NCBI GenBank assembly: GCA_036401895.1
Contig: DASWTW010000307.1
Span: forward strand, 1 to 29,119
Direction of reading: 5' to 3'
DNA length: 29,119 nt
From: LB3-1 sp036401895
GTDB taxonomy: Bacteria > Chloroflexota > Chloroflexia > Chloroflexales > Kallotenuaceae
Under the pieces are notes generated by a model, which was not told the DNA's origin, ran no database searches, and worked only from the letters and a program-made list of their open reading frames with translations. The translations under genes and the position numbers were made by a program. Positions 15,313 to 22,133 of the stretch are shown in pieces (within the stretch, counting starts at the first letter, position 1; the number at the start of each line of letters is the position of its first letter).

Positions 15313-16125
15313 TTAGCGAACGAGCATCACCACCCGCGAGTCCACGTTGATGACCTGTGTCCCGTTCGGTAGCTCGGCGAAGGGCTCGTCCCAGCGCGAG
15401 TGGCCGCAGACGGTGAGCGGACAGCCGAACGTGTCCATGAGCGTCCGAACGATTGGTGATCCAAGGTCGTTCCGCTCAGGCAGCGCCGGGCTTTCATGGA
15501 CGACAAGCACATCTGGTTGCGATTGGAGTAGCCGCTTGAGGTCTTTGGCATACTGCTCAGGCGATCGACGCAGCGGTTTCTCGGGATTGCCAATAATGCC
15601 ACCAATCCCGGCAATCGTCAGCGTATCAATGGTATAGGTGCCGCCGTCGAGGTACCATTGATGCTCATACTGTTGAAAGGCTGCGGCTTCCGCTGCTGCG
15701 CCAAACCGATCATGATTGCCAGGCACGCCAGCCACCCAGCGGAATTGTCGCCGGAAAGCCGTCCATACTGCGCGCACATCGCCGCTGACACCCCGTTGAT
15801 TCGCTGCTGGAGCAGCGTACAGATCGCCTGCCAGGATAATTCCTATCCGATCTGCGGGTGGTAAAGCCATGATCGACACCAGCACAGCAAGCTCATCCGC
15901 AAGGCACTCACCGATCAGCCGAGGCGTTGTCTGCGTGAGCCAGGCAGGCTCTACACCCTGTAAATCGGAGGTGCATACCAGCGCATCAATGGCGGGTGGC
16001 AGTCCAGCAATTTTGGCGAGCAAGATCGGCAGCTGCGCCGTAACAACAGCGCCATTCGGGCCGGCGTGCTGATAGGTTAGCTCGTGGATCGGGGTAGGAT
16101 CGAGTGAAAGGATCTGTAAGGGCAT
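15313..16125 (-). CDS. Calcineurin-like metallophosphoesterase
   Basis: 270 residues from ATG 16125 (MPLQILSLDPTPIHELTYQH). The metal-binding blocks appear in order: CTSDLQG (in place of the usual D-x-H), GDLY, GVPGNHDRFG (GNHD), VVHESPALPERN (VHxxP) and VCGHSRWDEPF (GHxH variant with S-R). The His of the first block is Gln, and the last block has lost its second His, so metal coordination may be altered. It is cytosolic and single, divergent from YigZ. The substrate is unknown (phosphoprotein, cyclic nucleotide or nucleotide). Confidence 0.85.
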   Translation of the reverse strand: MPLQILSLDPTPIHELTYQHAGPNGAVVTAQLPILLAKIAGLPPAIDALVCTSDLQGVEPAWLTQTTPRLIGECLADELAVLVSIMALPPADRIGIILAGDLYAAPAANQRGVSGDVRAVWTAFRRQFRWVAGVPGNHDRFGAAAEAAAFQQYEHQWYLDGGTYTIDTLTIAGIGGIIGNPEKPLRRSPEQYAKDLKRLLQSQPDVLVVHESPALPERNDLGSPIVRTLMDTFGCPLTVCGHSRWDEPFAELPNGTQVINVDSRVVMLVR

Positions 16126-16262
16126 ACGCGTTATTATGCATCTACTTCGCGTGCGGCTCAACCGTCGCGCGGGTTTGGCCGATCCAGGCGGTCAGGGCGC
16201 GTGGCGCGAAAGCTGTAGTACACTATGCAACGATCGCCTACAGTATGGAGAAAGACTCGCCA

Positions 16263-16877
16263 ATGCCAGATGCCCAGCGCTATCCGATTCCTGCCGTCGA
16301 GACCCGCACCGAGATTCGCGTCTCCAACTCGCGTTTCATCGCGACGATCGCTTACACGCCAACCGTTGAGGAGGCCAAAGAGTTTATCGGGCGGATGCGC
16401 GGCGAGTTTGCGGATGCGACCCACAATGTGTTTGCCTATGTCGTCGGCTACGGCGCGACCACGACGCTGGGCATGAGCGACGACGGCGAGCCTGGCGGCA
16501 CTGCGGGACGGCCGGCGCTGGCGGTGCTGCGCGGCAGCGGCCTGGGCGATGCGGCCGTCGTGGTGACGCGCTACTTCGGCGGCACGCTGCTGGGCACCGG
16601 CGGCCTGGTGCGAGCCTACGGCGATGCGGTGCGCGCGGTGCTGGAGGTCTTGCCGCGCAGCGAGAAGATCGAGAAGCGCCAGCTCCTGATTACGATCCCC
16701 TACACCAGCTACGAGCTGGTCAAACGTTTGATCACGGCGCACAACGGCGAGATCCAGGACGAAGAATTTGCGGTCGCGATCACGCTGACGCTCTCGTTTG
16801 CCGTAGAAGATATTCCTGCGTTTATCGCCGAGCTGACCGAGCTAACTGCTGGTCAGGCCGAGATTATCGAGATCTAG
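16263..16877 (+). CDS. yigZ: YigZ/IMPACT family protein
   Basis: 204 residues from ATG 16263, matching the size of E. coli YigZ; an ATG at 16245 is an alternative. The N-terminal IMPACT (UPF0029) domain shows SNSRFIATIAYTPTVEEAKEFI, ATHNVFAYVVG, SDDGEPGGTAGRPAL and VVVTRYFGGTLLGTGGLVRAYGDAV, all signature segments. The C-terminal DUF1949 ferredoxin-like domain (QLLITIPYTSYELVKRLI) follows. The family is linked to regulation of translation or proline peptidase-related functions, but the biochemical role is unsettled. Confidence 0.95.
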   Translation: MPDAQRYPIPAVETRTEIRVSNSRFIATIAYTPTVEEAKEFIGRMRGEFADATHNVFAYVVGYGATTTLGMSDDGEPGGTAGRPALAVLRGSGLGDAAVVVTRYFGGTLLGTGGLVRAYGDAVRAVLEVLPRSEKIEKRQLLITIPYTSYELVKRLITAHNGEIQDEEFAVAITLTLSFAVEDIPAFIAELTELTAGQAEIIEI

Positions 16878-16924
16878 ATTCCGCACTGCTCAGCGCCTGG
16901 ATCTCACGAAATGTTTACGTTTTT

Positions 16925-16944
16925 GCTACAGATGTAGCCTTTTT
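16925..16944 (+). terminator. Weak intrinsic terminator after yigZ
   Basis: GCTAC-AGAT-GTAGC followed by CTTTTT, with T-rich sequence also on the other side. The stem is only 5 bp, so strength is doubtful. Confidence 0.45.
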
Positions 16945-16996
16945 CGGTGAGCGAACGGTACTAATCTTGCTCCAAGCGACTCTAAGGAGGGTCGTA

Positions 16997-17335
16997 ATGA
17001 GCAAAGCATTAACCGAAGTCAATACATTGTATGTAGCCGCTTTGCTGGGCGAGCCGGAGTTTGGGCGAAGATTGATTCGCGAAATGCAGCAAATCAGCCA
17101 CTTTGAGTTTACCCATGATCGATCGCTGGCAGATGCAGAGCTAGAGGCTCATGGTGAAGATAACGGGGAAGGTTTTCACGGATCACTGGTGATCCGCGAT
17201 CTGCAAGGCTCCACGCTCTGGAAGGGCGAGGCCACGCGGCCACACGGCTCTCCGGGGCCAATGGCCTACGAGCTGATCCTGGATCAGCTGCGCGCGGCCT
17301 TACCGCCCATGGATCGGCAAAGCCGCACGGTCTAA
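16997..17335 (+). CDS. Small uncharacterised protein
   Basis: 112 residues; AAGGAGG lies 6 nt before ATG 16997, so it is clearly translated. Alpha-beta pattern: an N-terminal segment TLYVAALLGEPEFGRRLIREM, then FEFTHDRSLADAELEAHG, a Gly/Asp-rich turn, the strand pair GFHGSLVIRDLQGSTLWKGEA, and a C-terminal helix YELILDQLRAAL. The ADAEL then D-x-x-G-x-x-LW arrangement is reminiscent of small domains that display strands of conserved outer-surface proteins, but there is no signal peptide and I assign no family. It sits alone after a weak terminator. Confidence 0.75.
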   Translation: MSKALTEVNTLYVAALLGEPEFGRRLIREMQQISHFEFTHDRSLADAELEAHGEDNGEGFHGSLVIRDLQGSTLWKGEATRPHGSPGPMAYELILDQLRAALPPMDRQSRTV

Positions 17336-17366
17336 GTCTGTCTTGTCGCCGCGTGGTTTCAACCAG

Positions 17367-18134
17367 CTACGCGGCGATCGGTCGGTCGAGCTGGCGTACG
17401 GCGTCGAGATAGCGCGGCGGCATCAACACGCGCTGCACCAATGGGCGCAGCCGCAGCCGCTGCATCAGCGGGTAGAGCCACAGTGTTCGCGCCAGATGCG
17501 GCCGTGAGTGGAGCTTCAGCAGTTCACGCACACGCTCAGGAACCAGCAGCGCCTGCATTTGCAGCAGCAGGTCGTAGCGCCAGGCGCCGAGATGCCGCCG
17601 GTACTGCTGGTAGAGCGCGGCGGTGTGCGGGCTATACACCAGATCGCGCTCAAGATGTCGCTGCCGGTCGATCAGCCAGTCGGCGTAGGTGGCCGGCAGA
17701 TCAGGAATATGCAGCCCAACGCCGACGCGCCGAAAAACCTCGAAGTTATCCTCTTGCTCGGTGGGCGTGAGCGGACGATGCACCAGCTCATAGGCGCGCC
17801 ATGAGTAATCCATCAGCATGTACAGCACATCGCGGTTGGCCCAGTCGGGCATCGACATGCCGCGCTTATGCTCGACGGCACTGTGAATCGCGGTGATGCG
17901 ATCAAACGTCTGCTGCGCGGTAGCCTCGTCTACAAACACAATATCTTGTGCAAAGCGCGCCGTCGAGAAGAGCCGCCCGATCGGATCGCGCGGCAGATTG
18001 CCGGTGAAAAAGAGCCAATCCACGGCGCGATTCAGCGCAAACTCCGCCGCCGATCCCGCGAAGACCAGCATAATTGTGTCGGCGTTGCCCCAGATCGTCC
18101 GTACGATCGAGCCCTGTGGTACAAAATCAGCCAT
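17367..18134 (-). CDS. MpaB-like/DUF2236 oxygenase
   Basis: 255 residues from ATG 18134 (MADFVPQGSIVRTIWGNADTIML). GSIVRTIWGNADTIMLVFAGSAAEFAL and later HLGAWRYDLLLQMQALLVPE fit the oxygenase MpaB/latex-clearing protein/DUF2236 family. Conserved helices carry RLFSTARFAQDIVFVDEATAQQTFDRITAIHSAV (heme or metal pocket region with an IH-x-x-V) and YMLMDYSWRAYELVHRPLT. Such proteins bind heme b or iron and act on lipid or terpenoid substrates. The activity here is unknown. The upstream region contains a GAACAAA/TTTGTTC repeat cluster and a palindrome. Confidence 0.8.
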   Translation of the reverse strand: MADFVPQGSIVRTIWGNADTIMLVFAGSAAEFALNRAVDWLFFTGNLPRDPIGRLFSTARFAQDIVFVDEATAQQTFDRITAIHSAVEHKRGMSMPDWANRDVLYMLMDYSWRAYELVHRPLTPTEQEDNFEVFRRVGVGLHIPDLPATYADWLIDRQRHLERDLVYSPHTAALYQQYRRHLGAWRYDLLLQMQALLVPERVRELLKLHSRPHLARTLWLYPLMQRLRLRPLVQRVLMPPRYLDAVRQLDRPIAA

Positions 18135-18149
18135 AGTTATATCTCGTGT

Positions 18150-18227
18150 GAGGAACAAAGGAACAAGGCGATGCATCTTTGTTCTTTTGTTCAAGCCTGA
18201 TCGATCTAATCTAAAAAGTACTTTTTA
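18150..18227. repeat. TTTGTTC inverted repeats and a 16-bp palindrome upstream of the oxygenase
   Basis: GAACAAAGGAACAA (about 18153-18167) faces TTTGTTCTTTTGTTC (about 18178-18192), the same motif seen near 5250-5430. A perfect palindrome TAAAAAGTACTTTTTA lies at 18212-18227, 78 nt upstream of the DUF2236 start, and could be an operator. Confidence 0.5.
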
Positions 18228-18334
18228 TTACCAAGTAGTGTACCGCATCAAGTGGTGTATCGCAATCAGCCAATTGGCGTCGCTTGCTTAGCGGTCACGG
18301 TTTATTATGACTTTGAAACGCTCTTAACTTTAAA

Positions 18335-18363
18335 TTGACTAATTTCGATCTATGGATTAGAAT
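18335..18363 (+). promoter_or_regulatory. Sigma70-type promoter for the cysteine-rich operon
   Basis: TTGACT (18335-18340), exactly 17 nt, TAGAAT (18358-18363). It lies in an AT-rich stretch between a divergent gene and the operon. It predicts a transcript starting near 18370. Confidence 0.65.
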
Positions 18364-18369
18364 AGGCAA

Positions 18370-18933
18370 GAAGTTAAGAATGTATTAACAATCTCTCATC
18401 TCTTGATCGTGCTCATGTTGTGCTCAAGGGATGAAGGGTTGGAGTAAAACGCTCGACTGCAATCATCGGCGGCTTTGCGGCGGCCTTCTCCCCAAGGATT
18501 GCAGCGACGATCGAAGCGGGCTCTCTGCTTCGAATATCCCTGCACAGCTAGCTACGCCTGCGATCGTTCGACTGTACACGGTATCTGCCGTCCGGTCGTG
18601 CGAGCGTACCGGCTTTCGTGCGCGATCTGCGATACAGCAGGCATCGGATCTACGGTTTTGTTTCCGGTTCCATCCCCCCAGCCACTCCCGATCGCAGCGG
18701 CGCATTGATCCGGCGTGTGAGCGTTTGCGCGCTCCAAAGGTTGAGGCCACAGATCACATGTGCCCTCAGCCCGTCCTACGCAGCTTCGGGAAAGGAGGTC
18801 TGGCGCTTCGATGGAGCAGCGGAGTTGATGCTCTGCTGCGTCAGGATTCGCTCCCGGCGGACGAGCTGGACGGCTCATCTGCTACGTTGGTCGACACAGC
18901 TTGTTTCTATCTTAAACCACGGAGGAGATTCCC
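18370..18933 (+). other. Long 5' leader of about 560 nt, no supported gene
   Basis: From the predicted start to the ATG at 18934 no convincing small gene is seen. An open frame from 18431 runs through the leader and into the next gene out of frame; it lacks a good ribosome site. Local folds exist, such as CGAAGC...GCTTCG around 18514-18534. The composition changes from AT-rich to GC-rich near 18430. It may be a regulatory leader or a stretch of lost coding sequence. Confidence 0.4.
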
Positions 18934-19320
18934 ATGGCAACCTACACCGGAAAAGCATCATGGTTCTGCTGCTACCCCGATCCCTGTGGCTGCGATGGCT
19001 GCTGCTGCCAGGGCAGCAACTGCTCAACTGCTTGTGGCAATAGCTCGTACTGTGGCGTCGGCGGCTGCTGCACCTGCCGCTCAGGCTCCTACGGCTTTGC
19101 CTGGAAGACAAGCTGCTCCTGGTGCTGCAACTACAGCCTCTACAAGACGGTCTCCTGCGGCGCGTCCGGCACCTTTGTGTACGGCACCAAGAGCCGCACC
19201 GGCAAGCGTGTGGATACCGGCCCAAGTACCTGCGTGATGGTCGACTTCACCAAGGCGCTGTTCAGCCAGTTCGCCTCGCTCTCGACCGGCATCATCTCAA
19301 ATGTTAAGGCTACCGTCTAA
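18934..19320 (+). CDS. Cysteine-rich protein with RlpA/expansin-like double-psi barrel pattern
   Basis: 128 residues with 18 cysteines, GGAGGAG 6 nt upstream of the ATG. Cysteines lie at 12, 13, 18, 20, 23-25, 30, 34, 40, 45, 46, 48, 61, 64, 65, 75 and 100, in CC, CCC and CxC clusters. The start TGKASWF matches the GxASWY opening of RlpA-type barrels. The end (TFVYGTKSRTGKRVDTGP, then VMVDFTKALFSQFASLSTGI) follows the RlpA pattern G-T-x-V-x-V, N-G-R-x-V-x-V, D-x-G-P, then V-x-D-L-S-x-A-A. Asp104 falls at the conserved DLS aspartate. No signal peptide is visible. The insert between the two halves is cysteine-packed, as in plant barwin/expansin relatives. It is first in an operon with a Tat protein and a MauE-like membrane protein, so an envelope or secreted role stabilised by disulfides or metals is plausible but unproven. 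Confidence 0.7.
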   Translation: MATYTGKASWFCCYPDPCGCDGCCCQGSNCSTACGNSSYCGVGGCCTCRSGSYGFAWKTSCSWCCNYSLYKTVSCGASGTFVYGTKSRTGKRVDTGPSTCVMVDFTKALFSQFASLSTGIISNVKATV

Positions 19321-19348
19321 GCACTCGTCTTGCAAAGGAGCAGCTTTC

Positions 19349-20029
19349 ATGGAACGACGCAGTTTTCTCAAGGTAGTCGCAGCCGGCGGCGCGGCGGCGG
19401 TTAACTTTCTGTATCCCGGTCTGACCGGCGTAGTCAGCGCGGCGACCAAAGGCGACCAGGCGATCGAGAAGCACCCCGAGAAGCACCCCGAAGATCCGGC
19501 CAAGCATCCAGAAAAACATCCTGAGATCGATCCCGATTTCGCCGGCGGCTACGTTGTCGAGCGCACCGCCGAGGGCTTTGTGCTGGCCGCCGGTAACGAG
19601 TTCCGCGCGATCCGGCTGCCCAAAGATGCCTCGGTCTGGAAAGAATTCGAGGATGTCGATCACAGCGAGATTCAGCTCGGCGACTACGTGGACGTGCGCG
19701 GCACCTCGCTGGCGGACGGCTCGCTGCTGGCGAAGAGCGCCTGGGCTAACATCGGCCGCCTCGACGGCACCGTCGAGCAGCTGATGCCGCAGGGCGGCGA
19801 GATCATGGCGCAGGGCAGCCGCGTGCGCGTCGCCGCGATCAAGGGCGGCCAGCGCGACATCGAGCTGTCTTCGGCGCTTCAGGTCGTGCGCATTTCCGAC
19901 GCCGACGCCGATGTGATGGAAGCCAGCATCATGAATGTGGTTCCCGGCACCAAGATGGGCGCGGTCGGTCTGCGCCTGCCCGACGGCGGCTTCCGCGCCA
20001 CCAAGATCTGGATCTGGCCGCAGGGCTAG
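19349..20029 (+). CDS. Tat-exported protein with His-Pro repeat and tandem OB-like domain
   Basis: 226 residues; AAAGGAG sits 8 nt upstream of ATG 19349. MERRSFLKVVAAGGAAAVNF is a twin-arginine signal (RRSFLK) with a cleavage-like VVSAA near residue 30. It is followed by a histidine-rich low-complexity stretch in which KHPE occurs four times within about 20 residues (about 40-60), a possible metal site. The remainder looks like two similar beta-rich halves (GGYVVERTAEGFVLAAGNEF, GDYVDVRGTSLADGSLLAKSAW; then RLDGTVEQLM, GAVGLRLPDGGFRATKIWIW), resembling DUF5666-type small beta domains. It lies 28 nt after the cysteine-rich gene and is co-transcribed with it. A folded, possibly metal-loaded extracytoplasmic partner is the inference. 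Confidence 0.75.
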   Translation: MERRSFLKVVAAGGAAAVNFLYPGLTGVVSAATKGDQAIEKHPEKHPEDPAKHPEKHPEIDPDFAGGYVVERTAEGFVLAAGNEFRAIRLPKDASVWKEFEDVDHSEIQLGDYVDVRGTSLADGSLLAKSAWANIGRLDGTVEQLMPQGGEIMAQGSRVRVAAIKGGQRDIELSSALQVVRISDADADVMEASIMNVVPGTKMGAVGLRLPDGGFRATKIWIWPQG

Positions 20030-20057
20030 TCCGCTCGCAGGCCGGAGGATTGTTGTT

Positions 20058-20093
20058 CGGAGGATCAACCGGGCTCCGGCCGCGTATCCTCCG
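20058..20093 (+). other. Hairpin in the tat-protein/mauE-like intergenic gap
   Basis: CGGAGGAT (20058-20065) pairs with ATCCTCCG (20086-20093); the loop contains a CCGG...CCGG inner pairing. No T-run follows, so it may tune expression or stability between operon genes rather than terminate. Confidence 0.4.
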
Positions 20094-20128
20094 AGCCTGT
20101 ACTTGCTAGCTACCAAGGGAGTATGACG

Positions 20129-20782
20129 GTGAAGATCATCTCGACATTAACGCGCGCCTGGCTCGGCTCGCTATTTCTCTACTCCGCAGCGCTGAAGCTG
20201 ATCAACTATCGCGAGACCTGGCGCGCGGTTCGTCAATATGGCATTCTGCCGAAGCGCATGAGCGACGCGACCGGCCTGGCGCTGCCCTGGGCTGAGCTAC
20301 TCGCCGGCGTGTCTTTTCTGTTCGGGTGGATGTCGCCGCTGGGATCGCTGCTGGGAACCATGCTCGGCGGCTCGTTTGCCTTTGCGGCGCGACAGGTGGT
20401 CAAGCAAGAGGCCAAGGTCTCGTGTGGCTGCACCGGCGGCGCGGCCGACCATGACGTCGATCAGACGACGGTCAATCGTGGTCTGGCGATCGCGGGAGCC
20501 AGCCTGCTGGTGCTGCTGAGCGGCAAGCGCAGCCATACGCGGCTGCCGGCCGTATCGCTGCTGGCCGGCGCGATCCTCGCGATCTTCCCGTCGCTTCTGG
20601 TCGTCAACATCAACCGGCGCGACGCGGAGCGACAGGCCCGGCTCGAAGAGCAGCGCGCGGCTGAGCGTGCCCGCCGCATCGCCGATCTCAAGAGCTTGCT
20701 GGACGCGCCGGCCGCCGAGGCGCTGCCGCCCGCGAAGAACGGCAAGCTCGCCGATCAGGATGTGCAAATCCTGGTTGCTTAG
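20129..20782 (+). CDS. MauE/DoxX-like redox-associated membrane protein
   Basis: 217 residues from GTG 20129, because the Shine-Dalgarno AAGGGAG ends only 1 nt before the ATG at 20123 but about 7 nt before this GTG. Four hydrophobic helices: AWLGSLFLYSAALKLI, LPWAELLAGVSFLFGWM, LGSLLGTMLGGSFAFAA and, after the loop, GLAIAGASLLVLLS, then LLAGAILAIFPSLLVVNI. The loop SCGCTGG has the cysteine pair typical of MauE/DoxX proteins that move electrons or help disulfide formation (MauE is needed to mature methylamine dehydrogenase). A charged cytoplasmic tail (RRDAERQARLEEQRAAERARR) follows. As third gene of the operon it is the natural thiol-oxidation partner for the 18-cysteine protein. Confidence 0.8.
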   Translation: MKIISTLTRAWLGSLFLYSAALKLINYRETWRAVRQYGILPKRMSDATGLALPWAELLAGVSFLFGWMSPLGSLLGTMLGGSFAFAARQVVKQEAKVSCGCTGGAADHDVDQTTVNRGLAIAGASLLVLLSGKRSHTRLPAVSLLAGAILAIFPSLLVVNINRRDAERQARLEEQRAAERARRIADLKSLLDAPAAEALPPAKNGKLADQDVQILVA

Positions 20783-20826
20783 GAAAGCGCCCGACTTGAA
20801 GACAGGCTGAGGACGGTGCTTATACA

Positions 20827-20855
20827 AAGGGACTTCCCGCTCTGGGAAGTCCCTT
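20827..20855. terminator. Strong 12-bp hairpin at the operon end
   Basis: AAGGGACTTCCC (20827-20838) pairs perfectly with GGGAAGTCCCTT (20844-20855) around GCTCT. It lies between the operon and the convergent AT-rich gene. Little T-tract follows, but position and stem strength support termination. Confidence 0.65.
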
Positions 20856-20927
20856 CGGTATAGATCACCCAAATGACGTATTATCAGAAGTGCGGGTACT
20901 GTGTGACCTGAATTTTAGGGAACCAGA

Positions 20928-21890
20928 TTATGCATCAGAGTGAGGGTGGGCATCCCACCAATCTTGAAATTTCTTAAATGACTCACTTCCACGAATGAGC
21001 GACTCCTTTATCTGCTGGAACTGATTTGCTATTTTGGTATTATTGAAATACCACCTCGCAGAGTTGTTGTGCCTACCAAAAGACTCAGTAACTCCTATGG
21101 CTTTTCCATTATCTATAATCGTAAAATCTCTACTTACATTTGGCGGAAAACTAAAGAATCTATCCTCTTTATCAAAGTATATTCGAAGATCTATACCATT
21201 ATCGACCTGCTTCTGCATTTGTTCAAAATCATCATTTGTAACCTCGTTCCGTTCATTATAAATAAATACCCGTATAACTTTAGCGTTACTTTCCTTATTC
21301 GCTTCTAAAATCCTGTCACCAAATACTTCGTCCCAATGCTCAAAAAAGTCTTTTACACTGGTGGAAAATACGGTGTCTTTTGCATCTCTATAAAGATCCA
21401 ATAAGTATTCCTGACTATCTAATGGACCAAAGTAGAGCTGACCATTTTCCCAGTTATTGACATCGGCTGAGAAATTATAGACTTTCCCTAGAATAGCCTT
21501 CCTAAATATTGGATGATCAATACTCAATGCCTTTGTAATACCCTGACCTAAGTTTCTCAGCGCATCAGAAATTTCTTTATCATTTATTGAACCAAAGTTT
21601 GAGATGATATTCTCAAAATTTGTAACTTCTTTACTTGTCCTTTTAATAGATGGTCGTTGTGTAAATCTATCAAAGAATATACCGATAACTATTATCACTA
21701 ACAATAGTACAATCATTACTGGATAAAAAACTTTATATTCATTTGTATCTGGAGTCTGGGTCATTGCAACGATAAGTATTCCTTCTGCGACCAGCACAAC
21801 AAGCGCTAATAGTTTTATCCAATCACTAACAGCATCTAATATACTAGATCTGTTTTCATTTTTATCATTACGACTCACATAGCTCTCCAT
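20928..21890 (-). CDS. Two-helix membrane protein with C-terminal PLD-like unknown domain
   Basis: About 320 residues from ATG 21890; a TTG at 21926 and a GTG at 21878 (with GGAG before it) are alternatives. Two helices lie near the N-terminus (DWIKLLALVVLVAEGILIVA and VFYPVMIVLLLVIIVIGIFF), then a basic RFTQRPSIKR. A soluble region follows: VFSTSVKDFFEHWDEVFG, KVIRVFIYNERNEV, GIDLRIYFDKED, DFTIIDNGKAIGVTESFGRHN, ARWYFNNTKIANQF. This strand-helix order is like PLD-fold domains that lack the HKD motif, such as the MITD1 C-terminal domain, but I assign this only loosely. The gene is AT-rich and bounded by GC-rich neighbours, so it is probably acquired; a defence or stress role is a guess. Confidence 0.6.
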   Translation of the reverse strand: MESYVSRNDKNENRSSILDAVSDWIKLLALVVLVAEGILIVAMTQTPDTNEYKVFYPVMIVLLLVIIVIGIFFDRFTQRPSIKRTSKEVTNFENIISNFGSINDKEISDALRNLGQGITKALSIDHPIFRKAILGKVYNFSADVNNWENGQLYFGPLDSQEYLLDLYRDAKDTVFSTSVKDFFEHWDEVFGDRILEANKESNAKVIRVFIYNERNEVTNDDFEQMQKQVDNGIDLRIYFDKEDRFFSFPPNVSRDFTIIDNGKAIGVTESFGRHNNSARWYFNNTKIANQFQQIKESLIRGSESFKKFQDWWDAHPHSDA

Positions 21891-21940
21891 TAGATAGAGA
21901 TGATTACGTAATACAACCAAATTCAATGTGATCGAAAGCC

Positions 21941-21969
21941 TATAAATAGTAGTATATCACGAGCGTCAA
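21941..21969 (-). promoter_or_regulatory. Promoter of the AT-rich membrane gene
   Basis: On the minus strand TTGACG (21964-21969), a 17-nt spacer, TTTATA (21941-21946). The start would be near 21935, leaving a leader of about 45 nt to the ATG at 21890. Confidence 0.55.
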
Positions 21970-22083
21970 CACAATAATGTGCTTTAAACAGCGTGGTTAA
22001 TGTCTGCTGTAACACCCTTTACTAGACATAATTATATGTGGTTAACTATCCTACTTACTTGCCCGACTTCTGCTTAAACAAAC

Positions 22084-22113
22084 AGCCGTGAGATGCATAA
22101 ACGTCTCACGGCT
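22084..22113 (-). terminator. Intrinsic terminator of the MFS operon
   Basis: Arms AGCCGTGAGA and TCTCACGGCT pair perfectly over 10 bp with a 10-nt loop. On the minus strand it is followed by TGTTTGTTT, and it lies about 20 nt after the exporter stop. Confidence 0.75.
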
Positions 22114-22133
22114 CCAAACATTATCGATTGGAT

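Noticed and set aside
18431..19237. 268-residue open frame across the leader and the cysteine-rich gene
   Set aside because: It has no good ribosome site, looks compositionally random, and overlaps in another frame a gene with a strong GGAGGAG and clear pattern.
18934..19320. Methylamine dehydrogenase light chain (MauA) for the cysteine-rich protein
   Set aside because: It is tempting because of the MauE-like neighbour and Cys/Trp content. However, the cysteine spacing does not fit and no heavy chain is nearby; the RlpA-like ends fit better.
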